This document shows, one piece after another, positions 37,055 to 46,692 of a stretch of 64,000 nt of DNA. The stretch is from contig CAWHVG010000002.1 in the NCBI GenBank assembly GCA_963832725.1, positions 1,426,001-1,490,000 of the forward strand, in the 5' to 3' direction. This DNA is from JAEZBP01 sp963832725. Its GTDB lineage: Bacteria > Myxococcota_A > Polyangia > Polyangiales > Sandaracinaceae. Position numbers and translations under genes: made by a program. Position 1 is the stretch's first letter. Each line of letters begins with the position of its first letter. A model generated the notes under the pieces. It was not told the DNA's origin and ran no database searches. It saw nothing but the letters and a program-made list of their open reading frames with translations.

Positions 37055-38734
37055 ATGCGAAGTACGAAGTTCATCTTCATCACGGGCGGCGTGGTCAGCT
37101 CGATCGGCAAGGGTCTGGCGGCGGCCTCGATCGGCGCGCTGATGGAGGCGCGCGGGCTCAGGGTCACGCACCTCAAGCTCGACCCCTACATCAACGTCGA
37201 TCCGGGCACGATGTCGCCCTTCCAGCACGGCGAGGTCTTCGTCACGGACGACGGGGCCGAGACCGATCTGGACCTCGGCCACTACGAGCGCTTCACGACC
37301 GCGCGGATGAGCCGGGCCAACAACTTCACGACGGGTCGGATCTACGACGCCGTGATCTCGAAGGAGCGCCGCGGCGAGTACCTCGGCGCGACCATCCAGG
37401 TGATCCCGCACATCACCGACGAGATCAAAGCGCGGGTGTACGACGTGGCCAGCCGGGCCGATCTGGCCATCGTGGAGATCGGCGGGACGGTCGGCGACAT
37501 CGAGTCGCTGCCTTTCCTGGAGGCCGTGCGCCAGATGCGCGTCGAGGCCGGCGCGCAGAACGCGGTCAACGTGCACGTCACGCTGGTGCCCTACATCGCG
37601 GCGGCCGGTGAGCTGAAGACCAAGCCGACCCAGCACTCGGTCAAGGAGCTGCTCGGGCTCGGGATCCAGCCGGAGATCCTGATCTGCCGCGCGGATCGGC
37701 CGCTGCCGCAGGGCCTCAAGGACAAGATCGCGCACTTCTGCAACGTGCGGCGCGAGGCGGTGATCGCCGCACAGGACGTCGGCTTCATCTACGAGCTGCC
37801 CCTCGCGCTGCACGACGAGGGGACGGACGTGCAGATCGCCGAGCGGCTGAACATCTGGTCGCGCGCGCCGGATCTCTCGGCGTGGCAGCGCACGGTGCAG
37901 CAGCTCCAGAACCCGGAGCGCGGTCGGGTGAAGATCGCGCTGGTCGGCAAGTACGTCCACCTGCGCGACTCCTACAAGTCGCTGCACGAGGCGCTGGTCC
38001 ACGGCGGACTGGCCAGCGACGTCGTGATCGACATCGAGCACGTCGACAGTGAGGAGCTCACGGCCGAGAACGCCGGCGAGCGGCTCGGTCACATGGACGG
38101 CATCCTCGTCCCGGGCGGCTTCGGCGGACGCGGGACCGAAGGGAAGATCCAGGCCATCCGCTTCGCTCGCGAGGAGAACGTCCCCTTCTTGGGCATCTGC
38201 CTCGGCATGCAGATGGCCGTGGTCGAGTTCGCCCGCCACGTCTGCGGGGTCGAGGAAGCGGAGAGCACCGAGTTCAACCCCGAGTCGACCCAGCCCGTGA
38301 TCGACCTGATGACCGAACAGCGCGGCGTGAAGCACAAGGGCGGGACCATGCGGCTCGGCGCCTATCCCTGCGCCCTCAAGGAGGGCTCGGTCGCGGCCCG
38401 CATCTACGGCGTCCGCGAGGTCAGCGAGCGTCATCGGCATCGCTTCGAGTTCAACAACGCCTTCCGGGAGACCATCGAGGGTCACGGCATGGTGCTCAGC
38501 GGGCTCAGCCCCGACGAGCGCCTGGTCGAGATGGTCGAGCTCTCCGAGCACCGGCACTTCGTGGGCTGTCAGTTCCACCCGGAGTTCAAGAGTCGCCCCC
38601 ACGCGCCGCACCCGCTCTTCACGAGCTTCGTCCGCGCCGCGCGCGAGCAGCGCGACGAGCGTCCGAATCGCGAGAGCAAGGTCGAGGTCAAGGAAGCGAG
38701 CGACGCGCCACAGAGCACGCGCGCCGTGCACTGA
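37055..38734 (+). CDS. pyrG: CTP synthase
   Basis: 559 residues. Converts UTP to CTP with ATP and glutamine. The synthetase domain opens KFIFITGGVVSSIGKGLAAA and contains HLKLDPYINVDPGTMSP and the TARMSRANNFTTG region. The glutamine amidotransferase domain has nucleophile Cys in GICLGMQMAVVEFARH and the His/Glu dyad in GCQFHPEFKSRP. The C-terminal ~25 residues are a charged extension. The upstream frame extension was rejected because homology begins at MRSTKFIF. Preceded by a recognisable promoter and long leader; followed by a strong terminator at 38756-38790. Confidence 0.98.
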   Translation: MRSTKFIFITGGVVSSIGKGLAAASIGALMEARGLRVTHLKLDPYINVDPGTMSPFQHGEVFVTDDGAETDLDLGHYERFTTARMSRANNFTTGRIYDAVISKERRGEYLGATIQVIPHITDEIKARVYDVASRADLAIVEIGGTVGDIESLPFLEAVRQMRVEAGAQNAVNVHVTLVPYIAAAGELKTKPTQHSVKELLGLGIQPEILICRADRPLPQGLKDKIAHFCNVRREAVIAAQDVGFIYELPLALHDEGTDVQIAERLNIWSRAPDLSAWQRTVQQLQNPERGRVKIALVGKYVHLRDSYKSLHEALVHGGLASDVVIDIEHVDSEELTAENAGERLGHMDGILVPGGFGGRGTEGKIQAIRFAREENVPFLGICLGMQMAVVEFARHVCGVEEAESTEFNPESTQPVIDLMTEQRGVKHKGGTMRLGAYPCALKEGSVAARIYGVREVSERHRHRFEFNNAFRETIEGHGMVLSGLSPDERLVEMVELSEHRHFVGCQFHPEFKSRPHAPHPLFTSFVRAAREQRDERPNRESKVEVKEASDAPQSTRAVH

Positions 38735-38755
38735 GACCGGCTGAGCCGAACGAAT

Positions 38756-38790
38756 GAAGCCGCGAGCGCCCCAGGCGTCTCGCGGCTTCT
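38756..38790 (+). terminator. Intrinsic terminator after pyrG
   Basis: GAAGCCGCGAG (38756-38766) pairs with CTCGCGGCTTC (38779-38789), with an inner CGCC/GGCG pairing. A short TTC-TTC tract follows. Confidence 0.8.
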
Positions 38791-38850
38791 TCGTGCGCGG
38801 ACCGCGTCGGCGGGCCTACACCGGCCCGCCGGGCGAAACCGCTCGAGACC

Positions 38851-40701
38851 TCACTGGGGAACGCAGGTGAGCGCGGCGCCTCGGAAGCCGCTGTTCATCC
38901 CGAGGGCGAGGAAGCCGTAGGAGACGCGGTCGTCCGAGTCCGTGTAGAGGACCGGCCGGTGGCGCTCCACGTCGCCCGGCGCGTTGAGCATCAGGACCTC
39001 GTCGGGGCTCAGGATCTGGCCGTCGGCCTCCGAGATCCGCCGGGCGAGGATGTTCGCGTCGTTCTGCGGTCCCGGGTCCTGGTTCGACGTGTCGGCCCAG
39101 GCGACGACCCAGCCGCCGTCGTTGGTCTGGGTGCCGGTCGCGCGCCCGTCCATTCGCGTGACGCCCTGCTCGATCATCCCGCTGAAGGTGAACGTGATGG
39201 CGGGCGGCCCGGCCGAGGGCGCCGGCGAGGGCGTCAGCACGATGGGATCGAACGAGTGGCCCTCGTCGATCGCGCTCCCGTCGCTGGCGACGACGATCTC
39301 GCGGAAGTGGATGGTCTCGCTCCCGGAGCCGCAGCCTTCGCGCCAGGCGATGCCGACCTCGATGCCGCTCGTCAGGATCGAGCCCACGGTGAGCACCACG
39401 TCCTCCGCCGGTGTGTCGGTCGGGATGGTGCCGAGATCCGTGGTCGTGAGCGGCGGGACCTCCAGGCCTGTCCGGTCGTCCGCGGGGCCTGTCGTGAACG
39501 CGGGCGGCGCGCCCGGCTGAGCGACGAAGACGAGGTGGATGCCGCCTGCCGGGTCGGCGAAGCCGACGATGTAGCCGGTGTTGTCCCAGGCGGCGATGCC
39601 GGGTCGGCCGCCCTGCGTCGTCCGCCCGATCACCTGCTGGAGCCCCTCGTTGGTCCCCGTCGTCCACTGGTTCCCGAACGCGTCGTGCTGGACGAAGAGC
39701 CCGAGGATCTCCACGTCGGCCGCATCCGCGCTGCAGCTCGCGCGCGAGCTCGAGTCGGCGATCCACGCCGCCAGCGCCTGATCGTCCGGCCCCGACAGTT
39801 CCAGCGTCGCGATCGAAGGGCTGGCGGCCCCCTGAATACCCGACGAGCGACTCGCGCCCGTGCAGAGGTTGTCGGCCACGTCGATCCCGGCGAACGAGTC
39901 GCTCCGGCGGGGCGGCCCGAGCTGGATGAGCTGCCCGGGCATCGAGCTGCCGCGCGGGAAGTGGCCGACCCGCACCTGTCCTGCCCCGCAGCCGCTCACG
40001 TTGACGACGGCGGCGAAGACGTTGTCATCCGTCAAGCCGAGGTCCGCGTCGCCGAAGTTGCAGCTGCTGTTCCTGTAGGCGCTGGGGGTCTTCGAGACGC
40101 AACCGGAGATCAGCGTCACCGTGTTTTGCAGCATGTCGTACGCCGTGTCCCGCACGTAGCCCATCGGGGTAGGGCTCGTCGCCGAGGCGCCGCTGACGAT
40201 GCCGTAGCTGCCGCTGTTGCCCTCCGTGTACGCGACCGCGAACGCGTTGGAGCCGGTCCCATAGCCGACCGTGCCGGCGGAGGAGAACGAGGCGCCGGCG
40301 ATGAGCCCGGCCGCCGGCTCGGCCGGCAGTGGGTTCGAGGCCACCATGTCGACCACGAAGTGCTCGTCGATGATCCCGTCGCAGTCGTCGTCGATGCCGT
40401 TACAGACCTCGGTGCCGCCGGCGACCGCGTCGTTGCAGTCGGCGGTGCGCCCGGCGGCGATCGGGTCGCTGATGCACTCGGGAGCGACCAGCCCGTCGCG
40501 GTCGCCGTCGCGCGCGGTGAGCTCGCAGACATCGTCTTGCCAGTGGCACTGGTAGAGCGCGCAGGCATCGCTGGCGATGCCGTTCATGTCGTTGAGGACC
40601 TGGCACTCTTCGTTGTGCGAGCAGTGCGGAAGCTTGAGGTCGCCGACGACCACCGAGCAGCCCGAGAGAACGAGGGCGAGGGAGAGAATCGAGCGGCGCA
40701 T
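38851..40701 (-). CDS. MopE-type Cys/Asp-rich lipoprotein
   Basis: 616 residues. The lipobox LVLSGCS follows MRRSILSLA. Near residues 27-60 is a Cys-rich stretch (CSHNEECQVLN, CALYQCHW). Residues ~65-115 carry the MopE-like metal-binding pattern DGDRDG...DCNDA...EVCNGIDDDCDGIIDE. The remaining 500 residues are beta-rich, propeller-like repeats (PSIATLELSGPDDQALAAWI, GGWVVAWADTSNQDPG). MopE motifs occur in many myxobacterial surface proteins and bind Ca or Cu. The function here is unknown. Its ATG at 40701 overlaps the stop of the TPR/PEGA gene (TGATG). Confidence 0.82.
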   Translation of the reverse strand: MRRSILSLALVLSGCSVVVGDLKLPHCSHNEECQVLNDMNGIASDACALYQCHWQDDVCELTARDGDRDGLVAPECISDPIAAGRTADCNDAVAGGTEVCNGIDDDCDGIIDEHFVVDMVASNPLPAEPAAGLIAGASFSSAGTVGYGTGSNAFAVAYTEGNSGSYGIVSGASATSPTPMGYVRDTAYDMLQNTVTLISGCVSKTPSAYRNSSCNFGDADLGLTDDNVFAAVVNVSGCGAGQVRVGHFPRGSSMPGQLIQLGPPRRSDSFAGIDVADNLCTGASRSSGIQGAASPSIATLELSGPDDQALAAWIADSSSRASCSADAADVEILGLFVQHDAFGNQWTTGTNEGLQQVIGRTTQGGRPGIAAWDNTGYIVGFADPAGGIHLVFVAQPGAPPAFTTGPADDRTGLEVPPLTTTDLGTIPTDTPAEDVVLTVGSILTSGIEVGIAWREGCGSGSETIHFREIVVASDGSAIDEGHSFDPIVLTPSPAPSAGPPAITFTFSGMIEQGVTRMDGRATGTQTNDGGWVVAWADTSNQDPGPQNDANILARRISEADGQILSPDEVLMLNAPGDVERHRPVLYTDSDDRVSYGFLALGMNSGFRGAALTCVPQ

Positions 40702-41702
40702 CAGAAGCTCCCCTGCAGCGTGAGGCCACCCGCGGTGGGGCTGACGATGGGCGCGATCCGGATCGACGCCTGTTGGGCCGCGTCGTCGCCGCCCCAGTCG
40801 GTCAAGAAGAGCAGGACGACCGAGGCCACGCCGAAGAGGGCGGCCGTGCCGAAGAGGATGTCGGCGATCAGCGCGGTCTGCGCGACCGAGTCGAGCTGCG
40901 CCTGCGTGACCCGGAACTGTTGCATCGGGTCGTTGCTCATCTCCTGCGATTGGATGTTCCCGTGCTGGATCAGCGCCGCGACTCCGAACCCGCCGCCGAC
41001 GAGAGCGGTGACGGCGGTGATCGCCGCCCCGCTGATGAAGAAGAGGGGGTCCAGGCCGCTGCTGCCGCCGACCTCGTCGAGCGGAACGCTGATGGTCTGC
41101 TCGGTGCGGGCCGGGATTCGGATCTGCTGTTGGCCGGGCGCGTAGCCGCGGGCGCGAAGCTCGATGGTGTGCTGACCGCCGGTCACGACGACATCGCCGG
41201 GCGCCGTGCCGACCTGACGGCCGTCCACCCAGACCTCGGCCTGCTCCACGTTCGTCTGCACGGTGACCGTGGCCAAGCGCGCTCGCAGATCCTCGATCTT
41301 CTCGCGTGCGGCCTGTGCGCGGTCGGTGTCGGCGCCTCCCTCGTCGAGATAGCGCTGGTAGCTCGTCAGGGCGTCGCCGTACTGGAAGAGCTGCTCCTGG
41401 CAGCGACCGATGTTGTAGAGCACGAAGAAGCGCCGCGGGTTTCCGTCGAGCAGCTCGTAGATGCGCTCGAATTCGGCGAGCGCGCCCGCGTAGTCGCCTG
41501 CACTGTAGACCTGTTCTGCTTCGGCGAAGCGGCGCTGCGCCTCTTCCATGCGCGGGTCGGTCGGCCGCGCCTGCGTCTGTTCCGCGCCAGCCTGCTCGCC
41601 CTGCTGCGCGCCAGCCTGCCCATCCTGCGCGCTCGCCGTCGCGGCAGCGAGGGCCGCCGCGAACGACAAAGCGGTCAGGCTTCGTCTCGTCAATCCGAGC
41701 AT
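40701..41702 (-). CDS. Exported TPR/PEGA protein with two membrane segments
   Basis: 333 residues from the ATG at 41702 with AGGGAGG about nine bases upstream. The signal peptide ends ATASAQ (25). A Gln/Ala-rich spacer to 48 is followed by TPR helices at 52-125 (QRRFAEAEQVYSAGDYAGAL, NIGRCQEQLFQYGDALTSY). The PEGA domain at 146-208 is clear (VTVQTNVEQAEVWVDGRQVG, IELRARGYAPG). Hydrophobic segments lie near 221-245 and 288-308, followed by the FLTDW motif. A paralogue at 406-1374 has the same order and the same TGATG coupling to a different downstream gene. Likely an envelope-anchored scaffold (inference). Confidence 0.85.
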   Translation of the reverse strand: MLGLTRRSLTALSFAAALAAATASAQDGQAGAQQGEQAGAEQTQARPTDPRMEEAQRRFAEAEQVYSAGDYAGALAEFERIYELLDGNPRRFFVLYNIGRCQEQLFQYGDALTSYQRYLDEGGADTDRAQAAREKIEDLRARLATVTVQTNVEQAEVWVDGRQVGTAPGDVVVTGGQHTIELRARGYAPGQQQIRIPARTEQTISVPLDEVGGSSGLDPLFFISGAAITAVTALVGGGFGVAALIQHGNIQSQEMSNDPMQQFRVTQAQLDSVAQTALIADILFGTAALFGVASVVLLFLTDWGGDDAAQQASIRIAPIVSPTAGGLTLQGSF

Positions 41703-41974
41703 TCTCGGTCCTCCCTGTCCGGTCGTTGGTACACCGTATCGACCGCCTTGGGAACGCGTTTCCTGTCGGGCCGCGATCCCTGGACGACGTCGGGTCCGCG
41801 ACACGGATGTCGTGATCTCGGCTCGCGCCGGGCCCGCAGCGGTGTCCTGCCGCGAACTTGAGACCGGCACGCCACCTGCTTCATGCTGCACGAGCCTGGG
41901 CTCACCTGCCTTGACAGGCTCGTGTGCCGGTGCGACGTGGACGCCGGGCCGAGTGGATGCCCGTCGGAGGAGAA

Positions 41975-42826
41975 ATGCGAGAGCTTCGGATTGGAACGTG
42001 GGTGGCGGCGCTGACCGCGCTCGTGTGGGTTGGCTGCGACAACGGCAATGGGGGCGATCACGACGCGGGCTCGACGACCGGGCACGACAGCGGCACGCAC
42101 ACCACGACGCCGGACTCGGGGCCCAGCACGACGCCGGACTCGGGGCCGAGCACGACTCCGGACTCGGGCATGAGCAGCATGGGTGATGGGGGAGCTTCCA
42201 CGTGTGGGCCCCTCGGTGCCTGTGACCTCACCGATCCCAGCTCCTGCGGCACCGGCATGGCCTGCCTTCTCAACGGTGACGGGTCGGGCGGTGTGACCAC
42301 GCAGTGCTTTGGCGCGGGTACGGGTACGGATGGAACGACCTGCGATCCGACCATGGCGGGCCAGTGCGCCGAGGGCTTCGGCTGCAGCAGCGAAGAGAAC
42401 GTCTGTCGTGGGTGGTGCTGCACGGACTCGGACTGCAACCCGGCGACGACCGGACAGGTCTGCAGCAAGATCAACGGCGCCGGTCCCGCGGGCCACGAGT
42501 ACGGGCAGTGCATCCAGCCTGACGCCTGCACGCTTCCGGCGCCCCAGACGGGGTGCCCCGACGGGCAGGAGTGCAACGTCATCACGCTAGCGAGCGGATC
42601 CAGCATCACGAATTGCGACTCCGCCGGCACGGCCACCGAGGGAATGACCTGCAACGCTCGGAACGCGTGTGTGGCCGGCTACGCCTGCGTCGGCTCGTCG
42701 GACGGGACGTTCTCCTGCCGCGCGTACTGCGACATGTCGGCGGCGACGCCCTGCACCAGCGGGTTCACCTGCGGGGGCCTCACCGGGGCGCCCTCGGGCT
42801 TCGGCGTCTGCACTCCCTCCGCTTGA
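41975..42826 (+). CDS. Cys-rich lipoprotein (copy 1 of a tandem pair)
   Basis: 283 residues from the ATG at 41975, behind the strong ribosome site GGAGGAGAA. Signal MRELRIGTWVAALTALVWVG ends in a lipobox Cys (VGCDN). Residues 25-65 are a Thr/Asp/Ser/Pro repeat tether (three TTPDSG units). The mature domain has about 20 cysteines in patterns such as GACDLTDPSSCGTGMAC, CAEGFGC, GWCCTDSDCNP and ACVAGYACVG, typical of small disulfide-rich modules on myxobacterial surfaces. It shares the CC(T/P)xDxxC and QCIQP/QCLPP blocks with the next gene. A hairpin terminator follows. Function unknown. Confidence 0.78.
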   Translation: MRELRIGTWVAALTALVWVGCDNGNGGDHDAGSTTGHDSGTHTTTPDSGPSTTPDSGPSTTPDSGMSSMGDGGASTCGPLGACDLTDPSSCGTGMACLLNGDGSGGVTTQCFGAGTGTDGTTCDPTMAGQCAEGFGCSSEENVCRGWCCTDSDCNPATTGQVCSKINGAGPAGHEYGQCIQPDACTLPAPQTGCPDGQECNVITLASGSSITNCDSAGTATEGMTCNARNACVAGYACVGSSDGTFSCRAYCDMSAATPCTSGFTCGGLTGAPSGFGVCTPSA

Positions 42827-42833
42827 TCGCTTC

Positions 42834-42872
42834 GCCGGGCGCGTCTCGCCAGCGCGCCCGGCTCGCTTTCTT
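42834..42872 (+). terminator. Terminator-like hairpin after Cys-rich lipoprotein 1
   Basis: GCCGGGCGCG (42834-42843) pairs with CGCGCCCGGC (42853-42862), with a 9-base loop and then TCGCTTTCTT. Confidence 0.65.
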
Positions 42873-42910
42873 CGGCGCCGCCCCTCTTCGCTTTCGACTG
42901 CTGTTTTTCG

Positions 42911-43705
42911 ATGTCGTTTCGTCGGCTCACCCTCGCGTTCGTGTTGCTCGCCGCCGGCTGCGGCGACGGGATGGAGGGTCCCGACGCCGCGCTCTCCCGC
43001 GACGCGGCGCTCGCTGACGGCGGCGGGCTCCTGGATGGAGGCTCCGAGCTGCCCGCGGACTCCGGCGGGGCGGCGAGCGATGCGGGTGCGCCTGGCTACT
43101 GCCCCTACGATGCGTGCGATCCGCGCTACCCGGACGGCTGCTCCGACGGGAGCTGCGTGCTCTGGAGCCCCGCCTCGAGCTGCGAAGGGATGCCCGGCGC
43201 GCTCGCCAACGGCATGGCCTGCACGTCGGTGTCCGACTGCGCGCCCGGCCTCGCTTGCTTCCTGACGCCCAGCGGCGGAGTGTGCGGTCGGATTTGCTGC
43301 CCCGGTGATCCGGCGGCCTGCATCGGAGACGCGTTCTGCGCAGGCTCGGGGATGCTGGTGGACGGGACGCAGACCGAGTGGGGGCAATGTCTGCCGCCCC
43401 GCTCGTGCGACGTCCTCCACCCCGCGGACACCTGCGAGCCTCGCGAGGGCTGTTACATCATCGGCGCCGACGCCACGACCGAGTGTCGGGTCGCGGGCGT
43501 CGGCGGTCCGGGCGACGCGTGCATGGCGCAGGAGGACTGCCAGTCAGGATTCTTCTGCGGCGGCATCGGCACCAGCCGGCACTGCGTTCGCATCTGCGCG
43601 CTCGGCGCGGGCGATTGTCCGACCGCGGAAGGGCGCTGCGTGGCACAGGTGCACTCGCCTACGGGCACCGGGTTCTGCACGGTCGACACGACCATGGTGC
43701 GCTGA
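42911..43705 (+). CDS. Cys-rich lipoprotein (copy 2 of a tandem pair)
   Basis: 264 residues. The lipobox LLAAGCGD follows MSFRRLTLAFV. An Asp/Ala/Gly tether (about 22-58) leads into a Cys-rich domain matching the previous gene in order: CPYDACDPRYPDGCSDGSC, CAPGLACFL, RICCPGDPAAC, GQCLPPRSCD, GCYIIGADATTEC, CQSGFFCGG. It lacks the TTPDSG repeats. This gene and its upstream neighbour are diverged duplicates. Function unknown. Confidence 0.78.
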   Translation: MSFRRLTLAFVLLAAGCGDGMEGPDAALSRDAALADGGGLLDGGSELPADSGGAASDAGAPGYCPYDACDPRYPDGCSDGSCVLWSPASSCEGMPGALANGMACTSVSDCAPGLACFLTPSGGVCGRICCPGDPAACIGDAFCAGSGMLVDGTQTEWGQCLPPRSCDVLHPADTCEPREGCYIIGADATTECRVAGVGGPGDACMAQEDCQSGFFCGGIGTSRHCVRICALGAGDCPTAEGRCVAQVHSPTGTGFCTVDTTMVR

Positions 43706-43914
43706 AGGTCTGTCGATTGGCCTCCCGACGCCCCGCGGCCGTTCGGACCTCGTCCGGAGCGTCGCTGCTCGTCGTCGTGCGGACGCCGCGGCTCCTCACG
43801 GACGCCTCGAGGTTGGAGCCGTTTCGATGGCGGGCGCGGTCCGACCGGTCCACGGCCTCGAGCGGGCGCCAGACATCCCGAGGCGACGCTTCACGAGCCG
43901 CGTGCGCTCTTCCC

Positions 43915-44622
43915 TCAGCCGTCGACGAGCTCGGCGAAGCGGCGCAGGAGCGCGGGGCCGTGCTCGGAGGGCTGCACGCGGGCGAGCAGCGCGTCCGGGT
44001 CGAACCCTTCGTCGCGCAAGATGGCGACCCGATCCTCGAGGTAGGCCCGGATGACCTCGTGGTCCCACTCGGGATGGAACTGCACGCCCCAAGCGCGCTC
44101 CCCGACGGTGAAGGCCTGGTTCGGGTCGTGCTGGTTGGAGGCCAGTCGTCGCGCGCCGTTCGGCAGCGTCAGGACGGACTGCCGGTGCGAGGCGTTGACG
44201 CGGAGCGGCGAGGGCAGGACGCCGAGCAGTGGGTCGGCGCGTCCCGCTTCGTCGAGGTCGACGTCGATGGCGCCGATCTCGCGGCCGCGCGGGTTCGTCC
44301 CGACTTCGCCGCCGAGCGCGTGGGCCAGGAGCTGGTGTCCGTAGCAGATGCCGAGCAGCGGCGTGCCGCGCTCGATCAGCGAGGGCAGCCAGCTCGCGGA
44401 GCGCTCGCTCCAGTCGAGCCGGTCGGTGACCAGCGCGCTCGAGCCGGTGATCACCACCCCGCGGACCTGCTCCGCATCCGGGAGCGGGTCTCCCTCGACG
44501 ACGCGGCAGGTGCGGACGTCCTTCGCGGACAGTCCTTCGGCGATCCAGTCCTCGTAGTCGCCGCGCGCTTCGGCGAGGCGGGGGAGGGTCGAGCCGGTCT
44601 TCACGATGACGATGGGTCGCAC
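43915..44622 (-). CDS. Class I glutamine amidotransferase-like protein
   Basis: 235 residues from a GTG at 44622, supported by TACCCT six bases upstream; a longer upstream frame lacks homology. The class I triad is present: nucleophile Cys in LLGICYGHQLLAHALGG, and His/Glu in WGVQFHPEWD. The oxyanion strand is GVVITGSSALV. It has no partner synthetase domain and belongs with stand-alone GMP-synthase-like amidotransferases (YfeJ type), which may hydrolyse gamma-glutamyl compounds. It is divergent from the zinc-finger gene starting the MoxR operon. Confidence 0.88.
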   Translation of the reverse strand: MRPIVIVKTGSTLPRLAEARGDYEDWIAEGLSAKDVRTCRVVEGDPLPDAEQVRGVVITGSSALVTDRLDWSERSASWLPSLIERGTPLLGICYGHQLLAHALGGEVGTNPRGREIGAIDVDLDEAGRADPLLGVLPSPLRVNASHRQSVLTLPNGARRLASNQHDPNQAFTVGERAWGVQFHPEWDHEVIRAYLEDRVAILRDEGFDPDALLARVQPSEHGPALLRRFAELVDG

Positions 44623-44628
44623 GTGCGA

Positions 44629-44634
44629 AGGGTA
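44629..44634 (-). promoter_or_regulatory. TANNNT -10 element, leaderless start
   Basis: TACCCT on the minus strand, six bases before the GTG at 44622; there is no Shine-Dalgarno. Confidence 0.45.
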
Positions 44635-44701
44635 GCAGCACGGGTCCGGGCGGGCCTTCGGGGTGGCGCGCCGGCGCGGAACACCGCAGGATCGTGGCTT
44701 C

Positions 44702-44992
44702 ATGACCGTGCCGGTCGCCGCGGCTTGCCAGAATCACCCGGAGCGGAACGCCATCGGCGTCTGCGTGGAGTGCCGCGCGCGTGTCTGCGGTGAGTGCGTC
44801 ACCAAGGTCGACGGCATCAACTACTGCGTCTCCTGCCTGGCCGTGCTGGCCGAGCGAGGTGCGCGTGCCCGTAAGGCCGAGAGGCGCCCGACGTCGCCTT
44901 GGGTCGCCCGCGCCCTGGCGTCACTTCTGATCGGCGCGGCGACGTTGCTGACCTGGGTGCTGCTCGAGGTCGCGCTGCCCGGAGGAGGCTGA
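44702..44992 (+). CDS. B-box-type zinc-finger membrane protein
   Basis: 96 residues from the ATG at 44702. Residues 7-43 form a B-box-like zinc finger: CQNHPERNAIGVCVECRARV followed by CGECVTKVDGINYCVSC. A basic stretch (RARKAERRP) and one C-terminal membrane segment (ALASLLIGAATLLTWVLLEVAL) follow. Bacterial B-box proteins of this kind are usually encoded with membrane partners. Here the stop is immediately followed by the GTG of the DUF4129 gene, and GGAGGAGG inside its last codons serves as that gene's ribosome site. Confidence 0.85.
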   Translation: MTVPVAAACQNHPERNAIGVCVECRARVCGECVTKVDGINYCVSCLAVLAERGARARKAERRPTSPWVARALASLLIGAATLLTWVLLEVALPGGG

Positions 44993-46692
44993 GTGGGCGC
45001 GGGGCGGGACTTGCGGCCGGGTGGACCCCTGTCGACGCTCGATTCGAGCGCTGACCATCGCGCGCGGCTCGGTCGCGCAGGTGGCGCTTCCCTCCTGGGC
45101 CGGCGGTGCGCTCGTCGCGACCGTCGTGCTCACGCTCTATTACCTGGAGCGGGTGGAGGGCATCCACTCGCTGCGCCTCCCGATGGCGTTCGCGCTGATG
45201 CTCGCGTGGTGGGGACGCGCCTACCTGCTCGGTCGCGCTGCGCGCCATGCCGCGGGGACGCTCTGGGACGCGCGCCCCGACCCGGAGGCAGGCCGGCCGG
45301 CGGATGTCCTGCGGACCGCGATGGTGGCGGCGCTGGGGCTCTGGGTGTGGAGCTGGCCCTTGGTGGCGGGCTCGCTCGCCGGATTCGTCGGCGTCGCGTT
45401 GGTGCTGCCGCTCTTGTCGCTGCGCGGTGCGGCGGCCCCGTCCTGGCTCGCCCGTGCCGCCTGCGAGCCCGGCGCAGGGTGGCGAGGCTTCTTCCGCGCG
45501 GCGGCGGACAACCACGGCCGGCGCGGCACCGGTGTCGCGATCGAGGGCATGATGCTCGCAGCCGGGCTCGGCCTGACCTTCAACCTCTACGTCACGACGG
45601 CGGTCGGCGCGCTCCTCGCGCGCTCCTTCGCCGGTCTCGACGTCGCATGGGTCGAGGCGTTCCTCTCGTTCGGCAACACCTTCGTCGTGCTGGTGGTCGC
45701 TTCGGTCGCGTTCGTCCTGCTCGAGCCTGTGCGCGCCTCGATCTCGGCGATCGCGTACGTCGACGGTCGGGTGCGCGCCGAGGGGCTCGACGTGCGAGCG
45801 GCGATCGAGGACGCGATCACGCATTCCTCGAGCCGCTCCGGCCGTGAGGTCGCTGCGCGCGCGGCGCTGGTTCTGTTCGCGCTCGCCCTACTGGCCCGCC
45901 CGGCGCTCGCGCAGGCTCCGCCGCCCGCGTTTCCGCCGCCGCCGATGGACGGCGAGTCGTCCGAGCCCGTGCCCGCGCTTTCGGTGCAGCCCTCGGAGCC
46001 TCCTTCGAGCTCGCTGCCCACCGACCCGGGACCGATGCCGGTCGTCGCGCTCTCGCCGGAGGACCGAGAGGTCGACGCACGGGTCGAGACCATCCTCGGC
46101 CGCTCGGAGTTCCGCGAGTTCGAGGACGCGCGCGGCGAAGGACTGCGTGATCTCATCGAGCGACTCCTCGACTGGATGCTGCGGCCGCGCGAGGACCTGC
46201 CCGAGCTTCACCCGCCGAACTTTCCGTCCATCGCACTCCCGGGCGCGGTGTTCTTCCTGAGCGTCGGCGCGCTGCTCCTGCTCGCGGTGGGGTGCTACCT
46301 CTGGCTCACCCGCCGCAAAGACCGAAAGGTCGCGCGATCGACCGAGGAGGCTCCGGCGGACGGAGACCCTCGCGATCGCTCCCCGGGGGCCTTCCTCGAC
46401 GACGCGGCCGAGCTCGCGGACGAAGGCGATCTTCGGGAGGCGATGCGCGCGCTCTACCTGGCCACGCTGGTGGCGCTCGATTCGACGGAGGTTGATCGCG
46501 TTCGATCCGCACCTGACCAACTGGCAGTACCTCCGGCACATGCCGCGGGGCTCGGCGCGGGATGCGTTCGCGCAGTTCACTCGCCTCTTCGACTACAAAT
46601 GGTACGGGCACGAGCCGACCACGCGGCCGGACTACGAACGCTGCCGGACCCTGGCGAGCGAGATTGTCGACGCGCAGGAGGCGGCGGCGTGA
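44993..46692 (+). CDS. DUF4129-domain membrane protein (two frame breaks)
   Basis: About 565 residues. The GTG at 44993 is supported by GGAGGAGG at 44981-44988 and by the sensible N-terminus RDLRPGGPLSTLDSS. Near 45050 the frame shifts to one encoding six membrane segments (LVATVVLTLYYLERV, WVWSWPLVAGSLAGFVG, GLTFNLYVTTAVGALL), a Pro-rich periplasmic loop (about 290-350), and another membrane segment (ALPGAVFFLSVGALLLL). Near 46488 it shifts again into the DUF4129 end (FDPHLTNWQYLRHMPRG, FTRLFDYKWYG). DUF4129 proteins accompany MoxR/DUF58 pairs. The role is undefined, possibly transglutaminase-like envelope processing. Confidence 0.8.
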
